Source of the DNA: Camarhynchus parvulus
Taxonomy: Eukaryota > Chordata > Aves > Passeriformes > Thraupidae
Assembly: GCF_901933205.1 (NCBI RefSeq)
Contig: NC_044586.1
Span: 16,934,569-16,998,568 of the forward strand
Reading direction: 5' to 3'
DNA length: 64,000 nucleotides
Every line of letters starts with the position of its first letter. Position 1 is the first letter of the stretch. The position numbers and the translations under genes were made by a program. Below the pieces are notes generated by a model that was not told the origin of the DNA, searched no databases, and saw only the letters and a list, made by a program, of their open reading frames with translations. Positions 10,888-23,900 of the stretch are shown piece by piece.

Positions 10888-13800
10888 AGGGGCTGCGCGT
10901 CGGGGTGCGGGCGCGCTGGGGCAGCGGGGCCCGGCAGTGGGGATACCCACAGGTGCCCGGGCGGGGGATGCGCGGCGGGGCCACCGCTCCGGAGGTGCGG
11001 GAGGCTGGGCGCCGGCAGTACGTGCGCCCGGGCAGGGGGCTGGAGCTGCCCTCCGGGCCGGGGGCTCGGGGCACAGCGCTCTCCGCTCCGCAGCCCGCGC
11101 CCCCGCTGCGCCGGGGGATTACGGAGCGGCCCCCGCGCGTGGATTTGCTCGCCGCGGGCGCTTCTGGCTGCAAACATCCTCTCACCTCTAATGAAAATCA
11201 AAACTGAAAGCCCCGGAGATTCCGGGCTCCTCTTGGCGTGTGTCCCCCCCCTCCCCATTCCCCAGCGAAATAAGAACAAAGGAAGGGATTGCTTTGCGTT
11301 TGCTCTCCCCGTTTCTGCTCCCTCGAGTTTCTCGCTGAATTAGTGCGGTTCCAAAAGGTGCTTCCCAAGCCAGCAAACGACATTTCTGCCGTGCTGTTTT
11401 CATGTTAACATTTGCAAACACTTTTCCCATTGATGCATTCTTAAACCCACATCCAAGGCTAAAACATTTCAGTAGATGCACATTTTATTAAAGAGAAGCC
11501 AGCAGCTTTACACAATGATACAATTACAGTTCAGTAATACAGTCGATCTTAAGATCCTCCTAGCTATATTGAAGCCATGAAGTCATCTATTCTACTTAAG
11601 GTCTGCAGGGAAATACACTAAATATGTATATAAACACTATAGGATTAGAACCTATAGGTATATATACACGACTCTTGTGGAGTTTCTGGTTTTCCAACAA
11701 AATTGTGACCATTTTGCCTTCCAGTTGGCATCACAGTGACATTTTTTCTTAAATCCTTATGTTACCACTCATAGCTCCATCAAACACTTCACCTAGATTC
11801 ACTGTGACTAGTGGCTCTCCCCTAATTTAAAACATTACCTCTGTGTATGAAATCTGCCCAAAGATATTAAAAGCAGTGCCAAAATAGAAAGCCATAATTG
11901 TATTAAATGGTTTCTGTAAGTGGTGGCTTGCATTTTATCTCCGACAACTGAGCACAGAATTGCCAACCTGTTTTGCCAGTGTGCCAGTGAATAAACGACA
12001 GCTTTACTCACACCAGTAATTCCTAGAAGCAAAATTATGTAGAAGATAAATTCTTCTTTCAAAATAACGGCCCTTTGATTTACAGTTATTTAATGGGATA
12101 ACATATTAAACCTGCAAAATATAGGATAACACCCTCTGGGGCTAGCAAAACCCATGGTAAATACAGACACACCACAGACGCAGCTGTGCACTCCAATAAG
12201 GAGTGGCGGATCTGCTACCAGTGCATATCAGGGATTACAACCACAGTAGGGCTTGTACACTCGAAAACTATTCTAGTTTTCCAGCTCTGTCAGCAAGGCA
12301 TTCTCCCTCCAAATATTGCCTCAGGAATAACCATTTATTATTTCAGGAGAAAACATCCTCAGACATCTGTGATGGTGGGCACCACTCAGAGCAGAATAAA
12401 GTGTACAGAAGAGCAGTAATTTGCTGCCTCTCAGATGTTTGTATCCATTCTGCCGTTGCTTTATCAATAGCAGGGAATGCCTGGAAGGGACCATACCAAA
12501 TTTAAGTTCTAGCTCAAGTTTCTAGCTTTTCTAAGTATCAAGTTGCAGTGTTCACATCCTGAATTTGAAGGCAGATGGGATTATGCTAAAGTGCAAAGAA
12601 AAATAAAGACTTGCCCAAATTCACTTGGATTAAAGCCTTGCAGAAAACCCTATGAAGAAAATGTACATTATTAATTGATAGATCAGAAAAATACAGCTGC
12701 TTGTACAACATTTGAGTAACTTGTAGCTACTTTCTTTGCAGCTTTAAAAGGTCTGAGAATCTATTACAGTGTCTGTATGTGTGGGTACGAAAGAAGAGCA
12801 GAGCAAAGGGACGAGAGAATGTGGGAGGATGATGTTAAAGGGGAAGGAACATCTACTCCAAGCAGGGAATTTTAAAGGACAATTTTTATTTAATAGCCCT
12901 CATTTTTTCAGCTCAGTGTAAAGACAAACTCCTGAAGAGCAGCAGAAAGTCAAGGTACTGGAGAGAAAGGATGACATGCAGACTAGGGAAGGATAGTGCT
13001 GAGATGTGCTACTGATGTTTTAACCAGGCAGTCCCTGAAAAGAATTTATTTGTCCACATTTGTACTTGTGATTTAGCCAGAAGTTGAACACAGGAAATCA
13101 GTCGTTTATAATCCTGCACATCCACAACAAAACCTAGCATTCACTGCAGCTCCCACTGTACCACTCCATAGCAGGTGTGGCTGCTGGGAGCTGTCCTTCA
13201 GTGTCCCACAGCAAGATGAAGGATCCATCCCACAGAGAGGTCCCACATGCTGAGAAATGAGCTGTGGGGACTGTCTGCATTCACCTACCCACACCCAAAC
13301 TCACTCATACACACACTACACTCTCTGGTACCCTGGCCGAGGACATCTTGGGGACATCAGTCTTCTCACAAATACTACCTCTTGGGCCATCCCTGTCACT
13401 GACAGGGAGTGGCAGCATAACAAAAATGAAAAAACGATGCTGAGCAGTGAAGTGGGGCACACCAAGGTCTTAAGGCTGCCCACAGCCCTCCTCCTCCTCA
13501 GTGCTGATGGGACTCCATGTGCCTCCCTTGGCACATTTTATGGGTACAGGGATCCCTGGGTGACATGGTGACTCCCTTTTTTCCTTTTCCATATGTTGAC
13601 TAAAAAACGGCGAGATTGTGGCAGATGGTTAGGAAATCAGCTGAAGCTGAGAGGAAACCGAAAGGGTTAAAGGCAAATCCGTGCCTCTGCCACTTGGTTA
13701 ATTCCACGGCAGCCTCATCCAGTGCTGAGAGGATTCAGGCCAGAGGGAGGCACTGCCACAGTCCCCAGGGGAGACCCTAGAGAAAAGACTCGTGTTTCCT

Positions 13801-13923
13801 GTCCAGGAGGATTAAGTACCAGGCCATTGACAAATCACAATAAACATCTGGATGGAGCACTCCATCTATCAAGCCCTAATCCATGAAGCTATTTATTAAT
13901 GAATTCAGCACATTCACACTGTT

Positions 13924-13933
13924 CTATATATAG
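13924..13933. promoter_or_regulatory. Possible MEF2 site upstream of KCNA5
   Basis: CTATATATAG fits the MEF2 consensus CTA(A/T)4TAG exactly. It lies about 3.4 kb upstream of the KCNA5 start codon, in an AT-rich block. MEF2 acts in muscle and heart, where Kv1.5 is expressed. Such a short match can occur by chance. Confidence 0.25.
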
Positions 13934-16112
13934 GGCTGGCTGATCTTTCTAAATGTTTGGCTTCTAGGTGGTTTACATCTGTATCAACAGATTTTTATTT
14001 TTTGGGTGAAGCAATCTGTATTCTGCTTTTGCTTGTTTAATTGTTTAGAATAATTCTTTTGCCTTAAAAAACCCAAACAATACAGCCATATTTTCTAATA
14101 GTATATATAAAAAAAATCCAATAGCTAAAACCCAACCATGTCCCTGCATTTTATATTGCTTTGCAATTTTAAGCCCAAGTTCCTCTGGAAACTTTCCATC
14201 ACACGGGGATGGAAAAAACATTAAATAGTAATTGATTTTCTTTTCTGTATTTTGTTTTGATTAAAATGAGAATCCCTCTCATTTATCTTCAGAGAGAAAG
14301 TAGGCACTGAGTAAATGGTCTGCTTAATTCAAAAGTAATTTGATCAGAACATCCATAATTTACATTGACTGGAACAGCAGGAAAGATGCTGAGCACTACC
14401 AGATATCAAGCTTATTCATTTCAGCAGCCTACTTGCACTATGCTTTACATCTTGTTCATGTAAACTGTTCGACGAACATCTAATGACCCACAGTTTGTAA
14501 GAGGGAGACTTACACACCACCGTGCCCTCAAAAGTCATCTGTTTGTAGGATTGAATAGCACTCCTGCCCCCAGTAAACATGGCTGTGGAGCTGAGCGTGC
14601 TGCTTTCCACACAGCTGTGCCAGCCTCATCCAAGAGGAGCTCCAGCCTTTGTCACTCATATTGGTAGAACCAGCATTTGGCCCAGAGGTTTTTCACAAAT
14701 CCAGCTGTGACAGGGTATTTTCTACCCCTCCTCAAAGCTTTGGACTCTACCAGACAGCATGAGCCATCCAAGCTTGCAATTTATAATTTCCCACCCCTTT
14801 TTATTTCCATTGCTCTTCTGTGGTGTAATATTTAATTCCAGGGACTTGATTTTAGAGGGGAAATCCCATTTGGTGCCTTTACTCTCTGTTAAATTCCAGG
14901 AGCACATAGCTGTGCTTTCAGGTTTTTTGTTACAACGGGATTGCCCAGGTGGACAGTTCCAACTAGGACAACCCAATTTTAAAACAGGAGAATGAAGACA
15001 AACAAGGGCAATCTGAAGGAGTAACCTGCAGAGCCTCTCAGCTATAGCACTGCAATTTTTCTTCACTGCCAGTGCAAATATCCTCACAAGCTGATTTTGC
15101 TTGCATCAATGCTTCTGTAACAGCTGTGCTCCATGCCAGTGTCTGTTTCTGTATGGAAAGCATGGTGTTTCTGGGCGAACTCAATCCCTCCTTATCATTC
15201 AACTGAAAATATTTCATTTTCATCCTGTGCTATCCAAGTCACACCAACAAAAAGCTCTTACTCATTCAAGATCAGGCCACTCACTCAGGCTGTGAGGAAG
15301 AGGGACAGGAATAAATCAAAGGTTTCATGTCTAGAACAAGTGGTGTCGGCGGTGTCTGATTTAGGTGATCAGTCACTTCAAGCTGTCAGGTGACAGATTT
15401 GTACTTTCATGTTTTGTTACCACCTGTGTGGCCAGTGACAATCCAGAAAACATTGCTTTGTCATACATAGACACAATTAAGCTGCATAGGCTGCATTAAA
15501 AAAAGATAAATGGCATGTTTACAAATTCATGTATTTTAAGAGTGGAAAAGCAAGGAGTAACCTCATTCAGATTTCATGCTCATTTCCAATTTTTAAGCAG
15601 TCATGAATCAAGGAAAATCAAAATACATGATGCTTAGTCTGGTAAAAAATTATGAGTGAACTTAGTTACTACATTCTGAAAACATTAAAGTGAGGGGCAA
15701 CTGAGGTTGAAACCTACTCATGTATAGGAAAAAGAGGATTTTATTGCTTTGTGAGCACAGATAATTTAGCCAGCTGCAGGAAATGCTCTACCACAAAACT
15801 AGGGGGCCAAAGGTACTGATGGTTTAAGCAGGAGAGGGCCATAAATGAATCATTAGGTGGACAAGAGTAATGAAACAGCTTTACTTGCACTGAGTCTTCA
15901 GCTCTGGAGAGCCCCCAGGGGAAACCCTCCACATGAATATGTTAGATGCACAGCAGATCCCATTTTCCTGTCTTTCCAAACAAAGGGAGGAATGAAAGAC
16001 CCACCCAGGGATTTGCTAGTTAAAATTCTGACAGAAGAAGAACTCCAGTATTTGAAAGTGTCACTATTTATTAATTTATTTGCATGGAAAAATAGTTGAC
16101 AGGAAGAAAACC

Positions 16113-16137
16113 AAGGTGGTAGATTGCTCTTCCCCAG
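16113..16137. repeat. Copy A of a 25-base dispersed direct repeat
   Basis: It matches 18250-18274 at 24 of 25 bases (AAGGTGGTAGATT.CTCTTCCCCAG), in the same orientation. Weaker similarity seems to continue downstream. The repeat family is not recognised. Confidence 0.6.
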
Positions 16138-17793
16138 CACGGATGCAGTGATTCTCATACTCACCAGTCACAACCACAAGAGAGACTGCTCAAATCAAAG
16201 GAAGGACACTGACGATATGACCTTGTGACAGTGTGAACAAGTCCTTAGTGGCTGTGTGTGAAGGGGAGGAGGGTGAGGAATGGCAGAATATTGTTTCATC
16301 TTCCGTATGTGTGTGGAGGGGCTGAAGAAAAGGATTGGGGTATGAGCACAGAGCAGCGAAGAACAAGGTGAATTTATTTTCTTGTAGCCACTCGACTCCA
16401 GATTGGTGAAGGGCACACAGGTCTTTTGGGATACATCCATTTGCTAGGTTCAGGCCAGATCTAGTCCTCTGGACATTCCCAGTGGAGTTGGACTTTTTTT
16501 ATATTTGAGGTGGATTTGGCTTGGCAATGGCAATGCATCATGTCACTAATTCCAATCCTCTCCTTCAACACCTTTGTGTTTTGCAAAATACCACTACTCT
16601 GTAGTACCAGTTTTTAATTGCTGAGCAGGATTCAATCAATAATTACCACTTTGTAGTTTAATTAGGATCTTGAAAGTACTATCACACCAGAACTTTAACA
16701 GTATTTAACAGTCAGCAGATGAATATAAGTGTCAAATTCTAGTTGTAGTTGATTTAGGAGCGAAAAAAAAGAAGCCAATTAGTGATATCTTAAAATCAAT
16801 GGAGCTATGCAGCTTTGCACTACCCAATGAATTGATTTTATACATTTTACATTAATTCTTATACAATTAGGTAGGGGAGGTGGTTGCTTATGGTGTTGTT
16901 AAACTCTTTATGTTTGACAAGAAGCAAAATTTTAAAATAACAGTATTAAAAATAATAACAAATTGGAGAAAAAAGTTATGAAAAGGGAACATCAATCTAT
17001 TCTTTCTAGTTCAATTATGGCATCTACAAGGAGCAATACCAAGTATCTTCATGCATTAAAATCCTCTGTTGGTATGAGAGCAACCAAAGGGAAATGAGCA
17101 TTCCAGAAAATGGGACATGGTGACTCTTACTGCACTGGTTTCTTATTAGGATGAAAGTGCTAATAATGCCTTCTTTAGCTTCAGGACAGTGAAGACACCA
17201 GTCCAGCCAGACAACCTAATGTCCAATTTCCTTGCTGCTATACTGATAAGAAGTTAAACCATCAGGACCACCCCAGGCCTAGTAGCAGCTTCCTCAGCAG
17301 GACAGGGTGGGGTGCAGTGTCCATCCTGCAGTCCCTATGGATTCCTGGCTGCTGCTGCTACCTGGACATTGATTTCTGGGCTGGAGGCACATGACCCTGC
17401 CTGACCTACAACAACAAGCTGGGATAGTTCTGTGGATGCAAAGAAACCCTCTACAGCCTAAGAAATGAGACAGGGAGTTGTAGCTGGCTGCTAGACCTTG
17501 GACACCAAGTTAAAGATGGAAGGGAAAAAGACCTTATCTTGCAAATGTCCCAAAGCCTGCTATGCTTGTGACTACTTGGCTTTGCTTAGCCTCAGCTTAA
17601 TTAAGTGTGCTCCTCAGTTCCTTAATCCCTGAGTTTACATCGTTCCTTTCTTCTCCCTAACCTGGGATATTTGAAGGCTAGACGTGAGCCTCACACACAC
17701 TCCCCAGATATATTTCCTTCCTGGAACCATGTCACAAGCAGCAGAGAATGCTCATGTTCATCAGGCTGCGCTCTCTGTCCTCTTTGATTTCCT

Positions 17794-17964
17794 TCAAGTC
17801 AGCTTTTCCCTCTTTCCCCTGATGTAGGTCTGATAGTAGAAGCGTAGGAAGAGAGACAGGAGGCTGAGGATGTAGAGGAAGACTGCAGTGTTGAAGCCAT
17901 CAGGGAACGGGCACTCTGTGAAGAGGTTGTAGGAAGAATGAGCAGCAATGGCCACAAACTGGCA
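17794..17964 (-). CDS. Elongase coding exon 7 (C-terminus)
   Basis: Encodes residues 210-265 and the TGA stop. It begins CQF, completing the TxxQxxQ motif across the junction, and holds ECPFPDGFN, matching DCPFP in ELOVL4. A last hydrophobic segment and the basic tail GKREKLT follow. The acceptor is a strong pyrimidine run ending CCAG. The 3'UTR lies below 17794; minus-strand AATAAA candidates occur at 16373-16378 and 16067-16072. Confidence 0.93.
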   Translation of the reverse strand, partial: CQFVAIAAHSSYNLFTECPFPDGFNTAVFLYILSLLSLFLRFYYQTYIRGKREKLT

Positions 17965-20900
17965 CTGGAAGAGGTGGAAAAAAGAAGCAGCCAGATTAGG
18001 GAACCTACATGAGATACACCTCAGCTGGCCATTAAGGCCATCACAACATCCTAGCAGTGTCCTCAACCCACAGGATCACCTGCTTGCCTCTCCTGACAGC
18101 TCTGGGAACCTTCCTTTCAAGTTTAGCAGTGCTTTCCCACCAGGAAAGATGTCCATCGAACCTGAAGGTTTAACCAATCCAGTCTCTCCTGCCCTTGGCC
18201 CATTTCTCTGCCATAGTGCAGTAACTGAGATGCTGGAATATGGAAAGTGAAGGTGGTAGATTCCTCTTCCCCAGTGGTTATCAGGTTGTTATACCCATAA
18301 TTATTTTGATTTGTATGTTAACTTGCAGAGAGGAAATACAGATACTACCTTTATTCATTTAAACATTCAACATTAATATTTTTTTTGTATTTTACTAAGT
18401 TACCTGTCTCAATACCCCGAAGCAATGAGTTCTACCTACCAAAGAGCTATTAAATATTTTTTTTCCTTTGCTATAATTTGCATTAGAAATACCTTTTAAT
18501 TTCATGCAATGCTTTCTTGTTCTGCTTTGCCATGCAGGCTAAATAAGAATTCTGGAGCAGTCTTCACTGCAGCACTGTTTTACACATATCCTCTTCCTCT
18601 TCCCTTGTAACTGCATACTTTTGGTTTGCAAAGCCTCTCTTTGAGTGGAAAAATCTCTCCTACAACGATTGTCCTTGTCTGGACCATTGTATTTATGCTG
18701 TATCTTTAAAAAAAACACGGGGTTTTCCAGATTTGTAATTTCATCACAGATGAGGGAAAGAAAATCCAAAGGGATTTTCTAGAGAAAGAGTAAAATTCAC
18801 ATATTTCTCTTTAACTTGCCTGTTTGCCTGTAGCTAGAGACCCCCTTCCTTTCTGAAGGAACTGAATCAAGGCTCCCCAGTCTACTGCCTTATTGAGAAT
18901 CCAGTTTCCCTGAATCACTGTCCCTACCTCTCCACATCAAGCTCTGTTTTCACTGTTCCATATACAACATAAAAAGGAGGATTTCAATTGTTAATTTTTC
19001 TCTTCCCTTCCCATTACAAAACTGTGGACAATTATTTTGAGATGGTCACTGAAGGCCTCTGATAGTCTTGTAAAAGCATTTGAAGCAGGTCACCCATGGC
19101 TTCAGCTCTCAGAGTGGCACATGAGGGCACCTGGGGACATGCTGCCCTCCATGGGCAGCAAGCAGATGGAACCAGTGAGGTGACAGACAGCAGAGGCCAT
19201 CACACCTGAGCCATGGGAGGGCAGGGGCGAACACTTGGAGCTAATTACCAGCTGCAGGATGGTCAGGTAACGCTTCCACCACAGGTGCTGGCGCATCCGC
19301 GGTCCCAGGCTGGCGAGGGCGTAGTAGCCATACATGAAGATGTGGACAAAGGAGTTCAGCATCCCAACAAAGAAGGCTGAGTGAGAAAGTGAGGGTGAAC
19401 AAGGCACACGACTCATTCCAGGCTAACCCCATGAAGGGCTCACAGCCACTATGATGATGCTTCCAAAACACACCACACCCACCTCTGTGCATGAACATTC
19501 CATCTGGGATCTCGTACCTCCCATGCAAAACCAGGACATGGTGGAAGCACATCACTTTCTCCCTTTCTTCAGCATCCAGAATCATTGGATGGATTGAGTC
19601 GGAAGGGACCTTAAAAGCCATCAGCTCCAACCCCCAGGGCACATCTCCCACTAGAGTTGCCCCAAAGTCCCATCTCATTTGGCCTTCAACACTGCCAAGG
19701 TTGGGGCATCTGTGATATACCCATCCCATATCAAGTGTTCAGAGACAGAGAAGGGCTTCAAAGGCAGAGGAGAGAATTTGATCATCTGACCTAAGCATTT
19801 CGCACCATTCTGGAGTCAAGGCTGTGTAGCCAAAATGACTTCCCAAAAAAAGAATGCCCCAGCATCTCGTATAGGGCCTACCTAGAGTACCCAGATGCTT
19901 CTCTTCCAGTTGAGCAAAAAGGGGAAGCGTTCTGGATACAGCCCAGAAATGGGCACAGCCACAGCAGGAAACAGAGCCAGAACCTGGCCTGCTGCCCCAG
20001 GGCCTCTGAGTGGGGAGAGAGGGAGCACCGCTCTGGGAGGAGATATACAGTGACCTTCTGTGGGATATTATTTTTTTTCTATTTGGACCTGCTCTGATGG
20101 CACACTCTTATTCTGGGTGAGAGAGTGAACAGGGCAGCCTAAACAGCCCCAAAAGCTGAGCAGATGGGATCATCTGAAATGCACGTTTTTCTCACCTTTG
20201 GAAGTAAGTGAGCTTCCTACCTGCCAGTCAGCCCATCTGCACTGTTAATGCTACCTCCGTGACCCACAAAAGCTGTGAGAAACACAAGGTTTTCTTGCAG
20301 CAGCATTTCTTACAAGCATACCTTGTCCTCCAGGCACGTATTTGACCCCTGACCACCAGTTGAAGAGCATAGAGCCATGATGGTACACATGCAGAAAAGT
20401 CACCTGCTCTTGTTTCTTGCGCAGAATTAAGAAAACCTGAAAGAAGCCAGGTAAAGAAAAACCTTGAGTCAATGTGTCCAGACAAAAATTTCACAGTAAA
20501 AAGTTATAAAAATAGCTAATGATGAGTCTGAATCTCCCAAACCCATTTCCTCTGCTGTTGACAAAAACTGGTGAAACACAATAGAACTTGTAGGGGGAGC
20601 TGGAAGACAGAATTTCTTCCACAAAGCCCCAGATATTTTTATGTCTGGATTCAGGGCCCAAAGTCCAAAGAGGGCACATCTGAGACTCTGACTGAGCTTC
20701 CATACGATTCACAGCTGCTTGGATCTGCTCCTTTTCAGGACATAGCTTGTATATTTACTGCTACCAGACAATAACCCACAGAAAATCCACTGTGTTGAAT
20801 GGCCAAATCCTCCTGGAATTTGCATTAGCAAACAGAAGGGTTTTGCCAGATGAATATATGTCAGGTCACTGCATTTCACCATGCACATTCATACACACAC

Positions 20901-23900
20901 AACAAAAAATGAATCTGCTTTTCAGGCACTCAGGACTGGCAAAAAGCTGCTTTTGTTCCTGATGCAAACAGAGAGAGGATCGGCCAAAACCCTGGCAATA
21001 GGCCTAGAAAGGATCCACATGTTTATTCACATTTCAGTGGGTTGTCAACTTACACCCCAGAGAGCTGAGAAATTTCAGGCTAGGACACAGCTGTCTTCTG
21101 CTGGCCAAGCAGAGGCCTTGTCCAGTCACTTAGTTCATTTATAGTGCAGAAGGACACCTGACAACAAGGTGTAAGGAGGTGGACTTTAAATTCCCCCAGG
21201 ACAAACCTTTAGTGCAGAGCTCTGGGAAAATCCATGGCAGCAGAGATGCCAGGACTTGTCCAGCTCCTTTTCAGCCCCACTGTTAATCAGCCAGCCAGGC
21301 AATAGCAGAACCTGTGTGGCATCAGCAGCTAAATTTTGGGGACCCACCTGGCAGCAGCCAGGGTAATACCTCTCCCCAACACTGTGCCCAGCCTCAGGAA
21401 GGATGCTGGGGAGGGAGTGTGTGCAGCCAAGGGATGGAGACAGGCAGCAAATCAATACATGATCAACCCAGGACATCAGTTCTGGCACGTTGTCCCTTTC
21501 TGACAAAGTATCTGTGTCCAGTCCCGGTCCCGCTGAGGAGCTGAGCCCTCCTTACCGTATCCAGCAGCTCGATGACTTTGGAGAAGAAGAACCACCAACA
21601 CACTCTTGCCATCTGCTGGGCAGCACAAGGCACGGCGGTTAAAGCTTTACCCAAAATCAACACATTTTCAACCACATTGTATCCCTACCCACCCGGGGTC
21701 TGCAGCAAGGGGGGAAATTAGGGGTCCTTTTTTTTTTTTTGTCCAGATGGCAAGACTCTGAAAAACTGAAAAGATAATGCGATGCTTGCATTGTAACTCC
21801 AAATTCAAAGAGAAAAAACTCATGCAGCATTTTTGGAAAGCTGATGCTGGTGGGACCCAAACCCCTGTGCTGACCAAGAAATAGTTTTTGCTAAATCCCC
21901 CTGCTAAAAGAAGGCTTAAGTGAGATTTCTGTCATACAAGGCAGAGGATATAAAAATCAGTTTTCTTGTTGGAAAGAGATCACCCAGAATCCTTATAATC
22001 CATGCAAAGAATCACATCTATTTCAATAATTGATTTGCAATATTGATACTTCAGCTGGTAAGATCACCCTCTCTGCAGTGGTCAAAGAGCAAACTTAGAT
22101 GGCTGGGTTGACTGAGATGATCAATTTTAGAGAACTAAAGCAAAGCACAACAACTGTTGAAGGAGACAATTTAGTGGAATAGATTTACAGGCAACAACAA
22201 ACCAGAGTCAAAGCCTTCTTAGCCATGCAAATTGCTATTTATGAGCAAAAGAATCTGCCTAGCCATGGGAGGGTAGGGCCTAAGGCAAGCTTCCTCCAGA
22301 ACTGTACCCTCATTCCCAGCTCACTCCGGCTGTAATCCACTGGCTGGCACAGGTAGCTGTAGTTGGCCAAGACTGAAGTGACCAGAAACTGAAACAGACA
22401 AAAAGCAAATAGAAATCACTTTTCTGTTCAATGCCATCTGTTCCAAAAAAGATGGACACATTAATGCTAAGGTAGTGAGGTTTCAGTCTTATAGTTACTG
22501 TCAGAAAATCCATGGACAAATAGTAAAAACCTAAAACAAAGTACTTCACATCCTGGTTGAAATCTCAAAAAATGCAAATTGGGCCTGGGAAGATTTGTAA
22601 CTCTTTGTGTAATCACTGGAGGGCTCAAAACTATGTCAGCAAGAATACTGAATTCTAGGCTTCTAAGTCTCTCTGAGAGACTCTTCTCTCCTTTGCAAAG
22701 ATCTTTCAGTTCTGTTCTGGTAGGTTGCATTTGCTTGTTCATTGGAAAGCCATAAACTGGACCAAGTAATCAGTAGAACTGAACAATCAAGTGTTCAGTT
22801 GTGAACAATCGAAGCAATCTGCACACCTGTCCTCAGATGGAGCAGTATTTGTTAAAAAAAAAACAAAAACAAAAGCAATTAGTGTTAATGTAACACTTGT
22901 GATACAAATTAAAAGGGCATATTTGTTGGCATCAGAATGTTTTTGAAACCTATTTGGCCATGTTCCCTCAAAGAGTTTTCAGTGGCCTTCATAAACTTGG
23001 GGGAAAAGGCTTGTAGAAAGGCTTATGCATTAAGAACAAGCAGAAAAATAAGTTCTTAACATTCTCAGCAGCAGGAAGACAGAGAGTGCTTGGCACTCCT
23101 GGAGAGAACTGCCAACTTTGGAAAATCATAGATTGTTCGAAGGGACCTTAAAGATCACCTTGTCCCAAACTCCTGCCTTTGGCGGGGACACCTTCCACTA
23201 GTCCAGTGGTTCTCATCCTCAGAGACAGATCCATCACCAGCCAGACTCAAGATGAAACGAGACCATTCCACATTCTCCACACAATCTGTGCCTAATGGGG
23301 AATTCTCAACCTGCAATTCATTCATTCAGGATGAATGAAATTCCATGTTAATTTCATGAATGGCAGGGGGATTGAGAAATGGGAGGAAATCAAGCACAGC
23401 AGGACAATACTGCTCCTCTTGTGGCAAAACATGAACATGTCCAAGCCAGCTCCCACTCCCTTCAGCAGAGTCCATCAGCAAAAGCTGTTCAAACCGTGGA
23501 ATCTGGAGGCTCTGGAATTCAAACCCTTCTCAGGTGTTTACCTAGGAGCCAATCCTGCCTCCTCACCTCATAGAACATGTAGCTGGATAATGCCACCATG
23601 GCCAGGTTGTAGGTGAGTAGCGGAGCCCTCAGCTCCAGCCGCTGCCGCTGCCGCATGCAGGACGGTCCCAGTGCCACCATGAAGAGATAGGAGGTCAAGA
23701 TCAGAGTGACTGGAACTGGGGAGTAAACCAGTGGCCACGGGTCTGTCCTTGGATCTGAGAAGCAAAACACACAGCCACAGCTGGCACCTCAACACAGCAT
23801 GGGGCGAATATATTTAATTGTATTTCAATACTTCCCTTTGGCGCACTCGCTGCAGAAAGAAAATTGGTGTCTTTGTGTCTTTGCAAAGCTGCACCTCAGT

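Larger units (their letters stand above)
9540..11160. other. CpG island covering the KCNA5 N-terminus and promoter
   Basis: CpG dinucleotides and GC content are strikingly higher here than anywhere else in the window, with a sharp fall to AT-rich DNA after about 11160. The island covers the 5' half of the KCNA5 coding region, the 5'UTR and about 400 bases of upstream DNA. Boundaries are by eye. Confidence 0.8.
11160..17793. other. Intergenic DNA between KCNA5 and the elongase
   Basis: AT-rich DNA with no recognised coding exon. The lower part near 16000-17793 may include the elongase 3'UTR. The possible MEF2 site is listed separately. No CR1 or LTR was recognised. Confidence 0.5.

Noticed and set aside
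8760..11207. Long plus-strand open frames (up to 437 codons) antisense to KCNA5 and its promoter
   Set aside because: They mirror the conserved KCNA5 coding region and CpG island. Their composition is low-complexity and no domain is recognisable.
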